From Myxococcales bacterium (GTDB lineage: Bacteria; Myxococcota_A; Polyangia; Polyangiales; Ga0077539), in NCBI GenBank assembly GCA_016793325.1, contig JAEUKI010000034.1, positions 40,110 to 104,109 on the forward strand: a DNA stretch of 64,000 nucleotides, written 5' to 3'. The translations under genes and the position numbers were made by a program. Of the stretch, positions 18,135 to 27,060 are shown one piece after another. The notes under the pieces are model-generated. The model had not been told where the DNA came from. It did not search any database and saw nothing but the letters and a program-made list of their open reading frames with translations. The stretch's first letter is position 1, and every line of letters starts with the position of its first letter.

Positions 18135-18158
18135 ACTAGACTGACTAGTCAGTCTAGT
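18135..18158. promoter_or_regulatory. 24-bp perfect palindrome, probable TetR operator
   Basis: The 12-bp half-site actagactgact is followed directly by its exact reverse complement. The site ends 14 bp upstream of the tetR start codon. On the minus strand a TTGACT (18154-18159) overlaps it, in a position suitable for a -35 element, so binding would block the promoter. TetR-type repressors bind such symmetric sites. No second copy was noticed elsewhere in the window. Confidence 0.8.
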
Positions 18159-18201
18159 CAATGACGCGGGGCGCCGCCCCGTTCTCCGCGATCGATTTTG
18201 C

Positions 18202-19956
18202 TCAACTGTCGCGGGGCAGAAACACGTTGGTTCCCGGCGCGGGAACCTCGGTCACCGAGGGCGCCGCGCACTGGCGGTCGTCGTTGCGCCCGAAGCAACG
18301 GACGCTCCCGTCGACGAGCCGCGCGCACGTGTGCTCGGAGCCCGCGCTCACTTGCACGACCCGCGCGCCGAGGTCGATCCGCGTGGGCTCGGCGCCCGCG
18401 ATCCCTGGCGCGCTCGGGTTGCTCTCGCCGCTGCCGTTGGAGCCCCAGCAGTACAGATCGCCTCCCGCGCTCCCCGCGCTGACGCGAACGATCGCGCACA
18501 CGTGCGCGCGTCCTGCGCTCAACGCCAACACGTTTCCGAACGGCGCCCCACCGCTCAGCACCACGGTCGGAACGGGGGTGTCGCGCGTCAGCAGCGGATC
18601 CTCTGAGACTCCACAGGATGCTGGGCGCGCCCCGCCTGCGCGGTCGTCGCCGAGCTGGCTGCACTGGTTTGCGCCCCAGCAGAGCACCGTCGCATCGCTG
18701 CGAAGCGCGCACGCAAACGCGTCCCCTGTGGTCACAGCGACGATGTCCTGCAGCACGCTCCCGCCCGCGTCGCGCACAGCGACCGGCGTCGCGCTGAACT
18801 CACCGGTCATCGTGCGTCCGAGCTGGCGCTCGTTGTTGTAGCCCCAACACAGCACGCGCCCGTCGCACGTTCGACCGCAGCCGAAGCGGCCTCCGAGCGC
18901 GACCTCCGCGTAGCCACGCAGCGCTGCGCTCTCGAAGGGCGCACGCATCGCCGAGCTTCCGGCAAAGAGAGGATCCACCGCGAACACGCCGAATCCGTCT
19001 TGTCCCCACGCGAACACCGCGCCGCTCGGCGTGCGCGCCATGTACGCCGCGAAGTCCTGGCTCGCGACGATGTCGACGAAGTCTTCGGTCGTTCCGGGAA
19101 GCGGCTGCGCCACGGCGGTCGGCGCTCCGACGATCCCGATGCCGTCGAACGAACTGTTGTTTCCCCAGCAGAACGCGCGCCCGACGCCCAGCGGTCCGCC
19201 CGCGTTGGTCACGAGCGCGCACGCCGAGTCGCGGCCGCGCGCGAGGTCGAACGCGCGGCGCCCCGAGGGAATCCCAGCGATCAGCACGGGCGCGTCGAAA
19301 GGACCGCCCGACGGCGCGACGCTCGACGAGAGGTTCGCTCCCCAGCCGTACACCTGCCCGTCCCGCGCCGCGCCGCTCACCGCGATCGCCGTCGACACGC
19401 GGTCGTACGCCTGACACATCCCGTGTCGACACTGCTGCGTCGCAGGACACACGACGCCGCACGCTCCGCAGTGATCACGGTTGTTGCGGACGTCCGCGAG
19501 ACAGCCGCCACACACAATCAACGCGCTCGACGGCGCGCAGCTCGCCGCCGAACACAACGGCAACGACGAGTCGAACACGCCGCTGTCCGTGCGAACATCC
19601 ACGCCCGTATCGACGCCCGTGTCGACGCCGGTATCGACGCCCGTGTCCACGCCCGTGTCCGTACGCGAATCGACGCCGGTGTCCACGCCGGTGTCCACAC
19701 CCGTATCGACGCCAGTATCGACGCCGCTGTCGATGTCGCTGTCGATCTCAGCGTCGACGCCCGTGTCGATGCCGCTGTCGATCCCACTGTCGATCCCGCT
19801 GTCGACGAGCGTGCCCGTGTCCGTCTGGGAATCCTCGGAGACGTCGATCGCGTCGGCGCGCTCGGACACGACGTCTGCGTTGGGGTCGCGAAGGCGGATG
19901 CACCCCGCGAGCGCGGCCGCGACGAGCGACCATTTCGCCCGTGATTTTGCAGTCAA
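18202..19956 (-). CDS. RCC1-repeat lipoprotein with Asp/Thr-rich linker
   Basis: A 584-aa protein from a TTG start overlapping the upstream stop (TTGA). It has a lipoprotein signal (LAGC, Cys19). Residues about 45-125 are a low-complexity linker of repeated DTGVD / DSGID units. A Cys-rich segment (CGGCLADVRNNRDHCGACG) precedes at least six RCC1-type blades, each with a CWG or GWG core (VYGWGAN, FCWGNNS, FAWGQDG, LCWGYNNERQLG, LCWGANQCSQLG, YCWGSNG). RCC1 repeats fold as a seven-bladed propeller used in protein binding. Likely anchored to the outer membrane and surface exposed. Last gene of a three-gene operon with a PEGA-like protein and a Ser/Thr kinase. Confidence 0.85.
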   Translation of the reverse strand: MTAKSRAKWSLVAAALAGCIRLRDPNADVVSERADAIDVSEDSQTDTGTLVDSGIDSGIDSGIDTGVDAEIDSDIDSGVDTGVDTGVDTGVDTGVDSRTDTGVDTGVDTGVDTGVDTGVDVRTDSGVFDSSLPLCSAASCAPSSALIVCGGCLADVRNNRDHCGACGVVCPATQQCRHGMCQAYDRVSTAIAVSGAARDGQVYGWGANLSSSVAPSGGPFDAPVLIAGIPSGRRAFDLARGRDSACALVTNAGGPLGVGRAFCWGNNSSFDGIGIVGAPTAVAQPLPGTTEDFVDIVASQDFAAYMARTPSGAVFAWGQDGFGVFAVDPLFAGSSAMRAPFESAALRGYAEVALGGRFGCGRTCDGRVLCWGYNNERQLGRTMTGEFSATPVAVRDAGGSVLQDIVAVTTGDAFACALRSDATVLCWGANQCSQLGDDRAGGARPASCGVSEDPLLTRDTPVPTVVLSGGAPFGNVLALSAGRAHVCAIVRVSAGSAGGDLYCWGSNGSGESNPSAPGIAGAEPTRIDLGARVVQVSAGSEHTCARLVDGSVRCFGRNDDRQCAAPSVTEVPAPGTNVFLPRDS

Positions 19957-21005
19957 AACGAGCCTCCGACGACGACGCCCGTCCCCGTCGCGAGCACCGT
20001 CACGCGCTCGCGGGTGGGCCTGAGCGCTCCGACGAGCGCGAGCGCTCCGCCGACCACAGCGACGCCGATACCGCCGATCGCCGCGCCCTGGAGCACGTCG
20101 ATCGTCCGTTGGTCGCTCTCGTATCGCGCGCCGCACACCGCGCCCGACTGCGGAACATCCCGCGGAAAACACTGCGCGTCGAACGCTCCCGCCACGAGCA
20201 CCGCGCCGACCTCGAGGCCCACCGCCGCGAGCGCCCCAGCGCCGCCAACGACGCTTCCCACAACCACGAGCGGCGACGTCGTCTGTCGTTCGATCACCCG
20301 CGTGGGCCGCTGGAGAACCACGCGCGACGGCGGCGTGCGATCGACGGGATCCACCGGACCCACGCGCCCGCCGGGCGTGGGATCGACCCGCTCGCTCCTC
20401 ACGAGCTCGAGCGGGACATCGACGCTCGCGCCCGCGAGCACGAGGACGTCCCTCGAGATCGCGCGATAGCCCGGGGGCGCACACTCGACGCGCGCTCGCC
20501 CCTCGTCGACCACCATCGCGACCCCGACGAGCGCCGCAGGAACAGCCTCGCCGTTCACGAGCACCCGCGCGCCCTCGGGCGCTTGCCCCACGAAGCGCAC
20601 CGTCATCCGCGCCGTGTGCCTGCTCGCCTCGTCGCGCACCGCGCGGCACGCCGCGACGTGCTCGTCCCGCTGTCGCGAGGCCGGCGTGCTGCGAAAGTCA
20701 TTTTCGCAAAGCTCCGCCATGCCCACGGCCTCGGACCAACGGCGGTTCACCATGAGCTCTTCGGCGACGAAGCGACGAAGCGTCGGCGACGGCTGCAGCT
20801 CGACCGCTCTTCGCCCGAGCTCGAGCGCCCTCGCGTGGTCTCCCGCGACGCGCGCGCGCATCGCGTCTTCGATCAACGCGCGACGCGCGGCGATCGCCCT
20901 CGGATCGGGCGCGCTCGCGCCTCCCTCGGTCTGCGCTCGGGCCGCGGACGTCGCGACGATCGCAGCGAGAGCCACCAGAATCGACGCGCGCTCAGTCGAT
21001 CGCAT
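19953..21005 (-). CDS. Secreted/membrane PEGA-like protein with TPR-like N-terminal part
   Basis: A 350-aa protein. The ATG at 21005 begins a Sec signal peptide ending SAARAQ, so the upstream extension to 21158 is rejected. Residues about 30-120 are helical and TPR-like (ARVAGDHARALELGRRAVEL). Residues about 130-200 resemble a PEGA domain (APEGARVLVNGEAVPAAL, CAPPGYRAISRDV), a surface-protein module of unclear function. Two hydrophobic Gly/Val-rich segments (SVVGGAGALAAVGLEVGAVL and GAAIGGIGVAVVGGALALVG) may span the membrane. The start lies 14 bases inside the end of the kinase gene, and its stop overlaps the RCC1 gene, so the three are coexpressed. Confidence 0.8.
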   Translation of the reverse strand: MRSTERASILVALAAIVATSAARAQTEGGASAPDPRAIAARRALIEDAMRARVAGDHARALELGRRAVELQPSPTLRRFVAEELMVNRRWSEAVGMAELCENDFRSTPASRQRDEHVAACRAVRDEASRHTARMTVRFVGQAPEGARVLVNGEAVPAALVGVAMVVDEGRARVECAPPGYRAISRDVLVLAGASVDVPLELVRSERVDPTPGGRVGPVDPVDRTPPSRVVLQRPTRVIERQTTSPLVVVGSVVGGAGALAAVGLEVGAVLVAGAFDAQCFPRDVPQSGAVCGARYESDQRTIDVLQGAAIGGIGVAVVGGALALVGALRPTRERVTVLATGTGVVVGGSF

Positions 21006-22533
21006 AGACGCTCTCGTGCGGACGCACCGCGCGGTGGCCCGCGTCCTGGCGGCTCGCAGCGCCGTGCGTAGCCCGCGTCCCCGCGTGGGGAGCCACCGAA
21101 GGCGCGGGCGATGAAGCACCAGCATTTGCAACGCCAGTTGAATGTATGTGCGCTTCACTCGGCGCGGCCGCCGGGCGCGGCGCGGCGCTCACCTCGGGCT
21201 CGACGCGCGGCGACGGCAGAGCCTGCTGCGCGACCGACGGGGGCGCTTGCCTCGCGTTCGACGGAGGGCTCGTGGCGGCGCGCGCGACGTTCGGCGTCGC
21301 CACGGGCGTAGGGTTGGCAGCCGTCGGGCGAAGCGACGCGCGGGCCCCGACCGCCACCGCGACGACCGCGACGAGCGAGAGGGCGACGGCGCCGACGACC
21401 GCGTATTTCTGCGTCGAACGCGTCGGGCGCGCCTGCGCGGGCGCGGGCGTCCCGGGCTCGGGTGAGACAGACGCCAGCTTCGTCGGCATCTTCGCGAGCA
21501 TCTCGTCGATCACCGCGGCGGTCTCCGCGTCGATCGCCGCGACCCCCGAGCGACCGAGCGGGATGCTCTTGGACAAAGCGAGCGGCGCTGGGGTCGACAC
21601 ACCCGTTCCGTCCCGGGCGGTCCTCACCGTGGGCTCTTCGCGGGCCCACAGCACGCGGGCCTCTGCGCCAGCGAAGCGCACGAGCGCGCGGCTCATATCC
21701 TCGGCGCTCGCGAAGCGATCCTCGGGCTTCTTCGCGAGCCCTCGCGCGAGGATCTCGTCCAACCCCGGCGGCAGCGACGGCTCGATCGACGAGGCGCGCG
21801 GCGCGGGCTCGTCCACCACTTGCCGCAACAGATCGAACACCGCGCGGCTCTTGAACGGTCGCTGCCCCGTGACGCACTCGAAGATCACCGCGCACACGGA
21901 GTACAGGTCCGCGCGCCGATCGACCTCGCGCGCCTCGAGCACTTGCTCGGGAGCCATGTACGCGGGCGTGCCCATGAGGGCCGAGGCGCCCGTGAGCTTC
22001 TGGCCGTCGCCGACGCGCACCTTCGAGATCCCGAAGTCGAGCAGCTTGGGAAACAGCCGCCTCCGCCCGCGAACGATGAAGATGTTCTCGGGCTTCACGT
22101 CGCGATGAACGATCCCCTCGTCGTGAACCATGTCGAGCGCGTCGAGGATCGGCAGGATCACGTCCAGCGTCTCTTCGATCGAGAGCTTCTTTCGCCCCTC
22201 GAGCACGTCCGCGAGCGTGTCGCCGTGCAGGCGCTCCATCACCATGTAGAGCGCGCCCTGCTCCGCGCCGACGTCGTACACATCGACGACGTGCGGGTGC
22301 CGAATCGCCGCCGCCGCCTTCGCCTCGCGCACGAACCGCTCGATGCTCGACTGCGTCGGATCCGAGTCGGGGCGCAGCACTTTGATGGCCACGTCTCGAT
22401 CGAGCCGCTCGTGGCGCGCGAGAAACACAGCGCCCATCCCGCCCTGCCCGAGCAGCGAGAGGATCTTGTACGCCCCGATGCGATCGCCTGGGCGAAGCGC
22501 GATCAGCGCATGGCTCTCAGCGGGCTCGCTCAT
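20992..22533 (-). CDS. Transmembrane Ser/Thr protein kinase
   Basis: A 513-aa kinase. The catalytic domain covers about residues 18-280: LLGQGGMGAVFLARH, catalytic Lys in VAIKVL, HRDVKPENIF (near 142), LDFGISK and GTPAYMAPE. All key residues are present, so it should be active. A linker is followed by one membrane helix (AVVGAVALSLVAVVAVAVG, about 378-396) and a Pro/Ala-rich extracytoplasmic tail of about 115 residues. The ATG at 22533 is chosen because it matches the usual distance to the kinase domain; a GTG at 22560 is also in frame. Overlaps the next gene by 14 bases; likely partner or regulator of the exported proteins in the operon. Confidence 0.92.
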   Translation of the reverse strand: MSEPAESHALIALRPGDRIGAYKILSLLGQGGMGAVFLARHERLDRDVAIKVLRPDSDPTQSSIERFVREAKAAAAIRHPHVVDVYDVGAEQGALYMVMERLHGDTLADVLEGRKKLSIEETLDVILPILDALDMVHDEGIVHRDVKPENIFIVRGRRRLFPKLLDFGISKVRVGDGQKLTGASALMGTPAYMAPEQVLEAREVDRRADLYSVCAVIFECVTGQRPFKSRAVFDLLRQVVDEPAPRASSIEPSLPPGLDEILARGLAKKPEDRFASAEDMSRALVRFAGAEARVLWAREEPTVRTARDGTGVSTPAPLALSKSIPLGRSGVAAIDAETAAVIDEMLAKMPTKLASVSPEPGTPAPAQARPTRSTQKYAVVGAVALSLVAVVAVAVGARASLRPTAANPTPVATPNVARAATSPPSNARQAPPSVAQQALPSPRVEPEVSAAPRPAAAPSEAHIHSTGVANAGASSPAPSVAPHAGTRATHGAASRQDAGHRAVRPHESVYAID

Positions 22534-22587
22534 CGACGACGCAAGCTCGGAGGGTAGCACACAAAACCCGATCGCTTCGTTCGGCGA

Positions 22588-23745
22588 CTACTTCTTGGCC
22601 TTGATCACCGGGCGAAGCACGGTCTTTCCGTCTTTGACCGACACGTCGAGCTCGACGTTTTGACCGGGGTACTTCTCGCGGAGCTTCGGGAGCGTGTCTC
22701 GCACCTGCCGGGCCACGGTGTCGAACTCGACCTCGGCTTCGCCGTTCTTCTTTCGCGCGTCCCGATAGCGCTCGTAGAGCTGGCGCAGCGCAGCGTCGGT
22801 GCTCGTGGGCCTCGGCGCCCCGCCGCTCGGCGTCGTCGCAGGGGCGACCGGCCGGGCCACGGGCGAAGGCGTCGCGGGCGCAGAAGCAACGGGCGCCGGC
22901 CTCGGCGTCACGGGCGCAGCGGGCGCGGGCGCGGGGCTCGTCGTCGCAGCGGGCGCTTGCGTCGCCGTCGGGGTGAGCGGCTTCTGCGCGCTCGTGGGCT
23001 TCTGTGCGACGCCGAACACCGAGAGCCCCGGCTTCTTCGCGGGCTGCGCGGGCTGCGCGCTCGCCGGCGCCATCGTCGGGACGCTCGGAACGCTCGACGC
23101 CCGCGTCACCTCGGGAACGGCCAGGGTCTTCGCCGGCGCCTCGACCACGTCGAACGGGAGCACCTCGACCTGTCGCCCCGCGGTCGCGATCGGCGTCGTT
23201 GATTGTGTGGGCTGCGCTGCGACCCTGGGATTCGTGGGCTGAGTTGATTGTGTGGGCTGCGCCACGGGCGAGGGCGTCCGGCTCGCCGCCGCGGGCTGCG
23301 GCGCGACGAGGGCGGGGCGCTCGTTGGTGGGGGGCTCTTCGACGAGCTCCCCGTCGAACTCTTCGGAGACCTCTTCGATCGCGTCGGGGTCGAGCTCGTA
23401 CACGCCGTCGTTCGGGCGACGAGCTTGCGGCTTGCTCCCGTACCGCGCGGCGCGCGCGAGGTCTCGCTTGTGCGTCCCGTCTTCGATGCGACGGAGCATG
23501 CGCTGCCAGTACTGCAAGTACGTCGTGTACTTCTGGATCAGCGTCTGGAAGCGAAACCGCTGCGCCGTGTTGCGCAGGTTGATCTTTCGAAGCGTCTGGA
23601 TCCTGCGCTCGACGTCTTTGTGCTGGACCGCTGGCGCGGCCTTCTCGATGCCCGTGAAGTACTGCTCGTACAACGAACGGAGCCGATCGAGCCGGGTCTC
23701 GAGCTCGTCGAGCGCCATCGTGATCTCGTCGGACGAAGTGGTCAT
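22588..23745 (-). CDS. MXAN_5187-like protein, Pro/Ala-rich centre
   Basis: A 385-aa protein. Residues 1-100 are a helical, basic and probably coiled-coil domain (LETRLDRLRSLYEQYFTG, FQTLIQKYTTYLQYWQRM). The centre (about 130-310) is a Pro/Ala/Thr/Gln linker containing repeated PTQST motifs. The C-terminal ~75 residues (LRQLYERYRDARKKNGE, then LPKLREKYPGQNVELDVSV) resemble the C-terminal domain of the myxobacterial protein family named after MXAN_5187; this naming is from memory and not certain. No signal peptide. Function unknown. It is preceded by a separate lipoprotein gene on the same strand with a 49-bp gap. Confidence 0.7.
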   Translation of the reverse strand: MTTSSDEITMALDELETRLDRLRSLYEQYFTGIEKAAPAVQHKDVERRIQTLRKINLRNTAQRFRFQTLIQKYTTYLQYWQRMLRRIEDGTHKRDLARAARYGSKPQARRPNDGVYELDPDAIEEVSEEFDGELVEEPPTNERPALVAPQPAAASRTPSPVAQPTQSTQPTNPRVAAQPTQSTTPIATAGRQVEVLPFDVVEAPAKTLAVPEVTRASSVPSVPTMAPASAQPAQPAKKPGLSVFGVAQKPTSAQKPLTPTATQAPAATTSPAPAPAAPVTPRPAPVASAPATPSPVARPVAPATTPSGGAPRPTSTDAALRQLYERYRDARKKNGEAEVEFDTVARQVRDTLPKLREKYPGQNVELDVSVKDGKTVLRPVIKAKK

Positions 23746-23794
23746 CGTGCTGCTCGCAGCGGGATCGTTGAGCGACGCGCGGGGTGCTCTCGCG

Positions 23795-24478
23795 TCACAG
23801 CGGCGTGATCACGAGGTTGTCGAAATTGAGCGGCGCTCTCCAGTTGTTGAACGCGAAGAACTCGTGCCCCGGCCCGTACAACGGCGCGCTGTCGTCCATC
23901 TCGAGCATGGGCTGACCGTCCACGGACCACTCGAGCCGGTTGCCCTGACGCACGATGGTCCAGTGGTAGTGACGCCCGGGCTCGACCCTCGGCTGCTCGC
24001 GCACGCGACGATCCGCGCCGTGCTCGTCCATGCGGGCGATCACGTTCAAGCGGTTGTTCCACCCACCAAAAATCAAGACGTAGCTCGTGGCGTTGTAGCT
24101 CGCCTGCTGCGCGTGCGAGCGGCCGTCGCCGAAGACCTCGCACTTGATGTCTCCCTCGGGCGAGTCGCTCCACGCGTCGAACTCGATCCGCACGTTGCGC
24201 GGGAGCCTTCGCTTGAGCCACAGCGGGTGATTGTACCCCTCGGACACGCGGAGAACGCCGTCGCGAATCGTCCACCGCGGCCCCGTCGCGTTCCAGTGGT
24301 CGTTGAGCGTCGCGCGGTCGAAGTTGTCCTCGAACCGCTGCGTGATCAACGGCAGCGACGAGCTCGCGCCGGTGGGAGAAGGGCTCTTGACGCAAGCGTT
24401 CCACGCGGCGAGCGGGAGGACCGCGGCGACCACGGTGAGCACGCTCGCGATGGAGCGAATCGTTTTCGAAGACGTCAT
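23795..24478 (-). CDS. Lipoprotein with laminin-G/concanavalin-like domain
   Basis: A 227-aa protein. The start MTSSKT at 24478 opens a signal peptide with a Cys after LAAWNA (weak lipobox). Residues about 45-227 look like a beta-sandwich of the ConA/LamG or 'DUF1080-like' type: EDNFDRATLNDHWNATGPRW, WTIRDGVLRV, RIEFDAWSD, YHWTIVRQGNRLEWSVDGQP, and the end FDNLVITPL. This pattern is typical of glycan-binding or glycosidase-associated domains in extracellular proteins. Catalytic residues cannot be assigned. It is divergent from the kinase gene at 24603 across 124 bp. Confidence 0.72.
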   Translation of the reverse strand: MTSSKTIRSIASVLTVVAAVLPLAAWNACVKSPSPTGASSSLPLITQRFEDNFDRATLNDHWNATGPRWTIRDGVLRVSEGYNHPLWLKRRLPRNVRIEFDAWSDSPEGDIKCEVFGDGRSHAQQASYNATSYVLIFGGWNNRLNVIARMDEHGADRRVREQPRVEPGRHYHWTIVRQGNRLEWSVDGQPMLEMDDSAPLYGPGHEFFAFNNWRAPLNFDNLVITPL

Positions 24479-24602
24479 CGATGGGTTCACTGCCAGCGCG
24501 ACGACGGAGTGTACTCCCTCGGGGCCGCACACTTCTACGACCATTGCCCAGGTGGCGCAGTGGCGCCCCGAACGCACTCCGGGTACAGCTCCATAGGCTT
24601 TC

Positions 24603-25880
24603 ATGCCCACCCTTGGACGCTACGTGATCGAGCGCCGGATCGCCTCTGGCGGGATGGCGGACGTGTTCATGGCCCGCATGATCGGCGCGTACGGCTTCGA
24701 AAAACGAGTCGCGCTCAAGCTCCTCAAGCCCGAGATCGCCTCCGAAGCCGAGCACGTTCGGATGTTCGTCCGCGAGGCGCTCGTCGCCGCAGAGTTTCGC
24801 CACCCGAACCTCGCGCAGGTGTACGAGGTCGGCCAGGACGGGACCAACCCGCCGCAGCTCTTCATCGCGATGGAGCTCGTGCGCGGCATTTCACTGGCCT
24901 CGATGCTCCGCCTGCTCGCCGAGCGCGGCGGCGGAATGCCCATGAACGTCATGCTCCGCATCGCCTCGGACGTGCTCGACGGCCTCGCGAGCGCCCACGA
25001 AGCCCGCGACGCCAACGACAACCCGCTCGGCCTCGTTCACCGGGATATTTCCCCACAAAACGTGATGGTCGGCGTCGACGGCGTGACCAAGGTCGTCGAC
25101 TTCGGCATCGCGCGCGCCGAGGCCGCCTTCGGTCGAACGATCGCCCCCCGCGTGAAGGGCAAGTTCAGCTACATGGCCCCCGAGCAGTGGAAGGCCGGCG
25201 GCGCCCTCGACGCCCGCGCGGACTTGTTCGCGCTCGGCGTCGTCCTCTACGAAGGCACGACCGGAGGCACCAAGCTCTTTCGCGGCGACGGCCCCAAAGA
25301 GCTCTTTCGCGCCGTCACGATGGAGCCAATTCCCCCGCCCTCGTCCCGCGTGCAGGGCTACCCCAAGTCGCTCGAGGCCGTCGTGATGAAGGCCCTCGCG
25401 AAAGAGCCCGCGGATCGCTACGAGAGCGCCCGCGCCATGCGCGACGCCCTGCTCGAAGTAGCCCGCAAAGAGCGCTGGCCCCTCGGCAACAAAGTCGTCT
25501 CGACCGTGCTGCACCAAGCCCTCGGCACGAGCGAGATCGAGCAGCTGTGGCCCCAAGTGCGCGAGGGTGAGGCGCTCGAAGCGCAGGACCCCACGTCCAT
25601 CGAAGAGCCCACCAACTCCATTGGCCAACCGCGCGAAGCCACCGCCGTGATCCCGCTCGCGCACGAAAAGCCCCACACCTCGCAGACGCACGCCCCGCAG
25701 AGCTCGGAGCCGCAGCGCACGCCCGAAGACGAGCGGCGCGACGAGCCCACGCGCAACGAGACCCCGAGCGCCAAAGAGCGCGACCGCGCGCACATCGTCT
25801 ACGGCGCCGCCGGGTTCGCCATGGGCCTGGCCGCGGGAGCCTTCGCGGCGATCGGGCTCGCGAGCGCGCTCGGCAAGTAG
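24603..25880 (+). CDS. Ser/Thr protein kinase with HRDIS loop and C-terminal membrane anchor
   Basis: A 425-aa kinase. Domain at about 7-275: RRIASGGMADVFMARM, VALKLLKPE, GLVHRDISPQNVMV (His146), VDFGIARAE, KGKFSYMAPEQ. The HRD loop has Ser150 where most active kinases have Lys, a substitution common in one large myxobacterial kinase group. DFG and the Lys of the N-lobe are intact, so activity is plausible. Residues about 310-395 are a charged, Pro/Glu-rich linker and the last 25 residues are a hydrophobic Gly/Ala helix that would anchor the kinase in the inner membrane. Monocistronic as far as visible; divergent from a lipoprotein gene. Confidence 0.92.
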   Translation: MPTLGRYVIERRIASGGMADVFMARMIGAYGFEKRVALKLLKPEIASEAEHVRMFVREALVAAEFRHPNLAQVYEVGQDGTNPPQLFIAMELVRGISLASMLRLLAERGGGMPMNVMLRIASDVLDGLASAHEARDANDNPLGLVHRDISPQNVMVGVDGVTKVVDFGIARAEAAFGRTIAPRVKGKFSYMAPEQWKAGGALDARADLFALGVVLYEGTTGGTKLFRGDGPKELFRAVTMEPIPPPSSRVQGYPKSLEAVVMKALAKEPADRYESARAMRDALLEVARKERWPLGNKVVSTVLHQALGTSEIEQLWPQVREGEALEAQDPTSIEEPTNSIGQPREATAVIPLAHEKPHTSQTHAPQSSEPQRTPEDERRDEPTRNETPSAKERDRAHIVYGAAGFAMGLAAGAFAAIGLASALGK

Positions 25881-26022
25881 CGCAAAGCGCCCCGCTCGCT
25901 GTGTCCACACGCCCACGGCGCGCGAGACACAGCGCGTGATTATCTGGATTTTTCCAGGGTATCGCGCGATGGCATCCCCGATGCACTCCTCCTCGGCACT
26001 CTCACCCCGCAGGAGGTGCCGC

Positions 26023-27060
26023 ATGCGCACCACGCTTCGCTCGATCGCTCTTTGCCTCTCGCTCGTCTCGTCGCAGTGCGCTCCCGTCGCCGCCCACGAG
26101 ACCACCCTCGACGCGGGCCTCGACGGAGCCTCGGTCGACAGCGCGCCCGCGGATCACATCGCCGCGCCGCTCGTCGCGCCCCTCGAGCACGGAGCGCTCT
26201 TGCACGAGGACCGCTCGTGGCTCGTGCTCGACGCGACCCTCGACCAACCAGGATCGGGCGCGCTGACGGCGCTCACGGGCAGCGAGTTTCATCAAGTCGC
26301 GACGCGGACGCTGACGGACGAAGCGCGCGCGCGGGTCCCCTCGACCCGTCGTGTGCGTGTATTCAAAGGATCGCAGTGGGTGTGCGACGCCGAGCTCGGC
26401 GCGCCCGTCGCGCTCGCCGTCGCCGAGCGCGGTTGGGACGAAGAGGGCCGCGTTCGCGATCGCCCCATCGACGAAGTGTGGGACTCGGGCCTGCGCTCGA
26501 TCGCCGCGCCGCTGACCGCCATCCGCGGCTCGTGCAGCGAGGGAACCTGGGCGCGCGACGCGAGCCTCCCCTCTCCCCGCTTCGCCACGAGCGAAGCCGC
26601 CCCCGAAGCCCTCGCGCAGCTCGCGTACGAGGCCATCCGCACATCGCCCGAAGCGCGCGACCCGGCGGAGCAATTTCGCAGCGCGTGCGAGGGCGCCGAG
26701 TGCGGCCGCCCCTGGGATTTGCGCGCGGGAATCGAGCGCACCGCCACGCTCTTTCGCGCGAGCGACGGCCGTCAGTGGCTCTTCGCGTTCGTCCGCGACA
26801 CCGAGGGCTGCGGCGGCCTCGGAGCCAACATCGCCCTGTTGGCAGAGGTCACGAGCACCGCGCGCGGCCCAGCGCTCGAGCGCGTCACGCGAACGACCTC
26901 GATGATCGACGCGCCCGACGCGCTCGTCGAAGGCGACTCGTTCTCGACGCACCGCGCGTGGCCCGAGCTGCGAACGACCACCGACCGCGTCGTCTTCACC
27001 GAGACCGGCGAGTGGAACATCCGCCACACCATCGTCCCCGTCTACGGCTGCGGTTGCTGA
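26023..27060 (+). CDS. Secreted protein of unknown function (345 aa)
   Basis: The ATG at 26023 has an excellent ribosome binding site, AGGAGG at 26011-26016, and begins a signal peptide (TLRSIALCLSLVSSQCAPVA), so an upstream in-frame extension to 25936 is rejected. The mature protein has no domain I recognise. It carries six or more Cys (WVCDAEL, RGSCSEGTW, SACEGAECGRP, TEGCGGLG and the end YGCGC), consistent with disulfides in the periplasm or outside. Its 3' end overlaps the convergent ferredoxin gene by 19 bases. Confidence 0.75.
   Translation: MRTTLRSIALCLSLVSSQCAPVAAHETTLDAGLDGASVDSAPADHIAAPLVAPLEHGALLHEDRSWLVLDATLDQPGSGALTALTGSEFHQVATRTLTDEARARVPSTRRVRVFKGSQWVCDAELGAPVALAVAERGWDEEGRVRDRPIDEVWDSGLRSIAAPLTAIRGSCSEGTWARDASLPSPRFATSEAAPEALAQLAYEAIRTSPEARDPAEQFRSACEGAECGRPWDLRAGIERTATLFRASDGRQWLFAFVRDTEGCGGLGANIALLAEVTSTARGPALERVTRTTSMIDAPDALVEGDSFSTHRAWPELRTTTDRVVFTETGEWNIRHTIVPVYGCGC

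Noticed and set aside
19500..19850. Periodic gac/acg-rich repeats that look like a repeat array
   Set aside because: They encode the DTGVD/DSGID linker of the RCC1 protein; there is no spacer structure, so it is not CRISPR.
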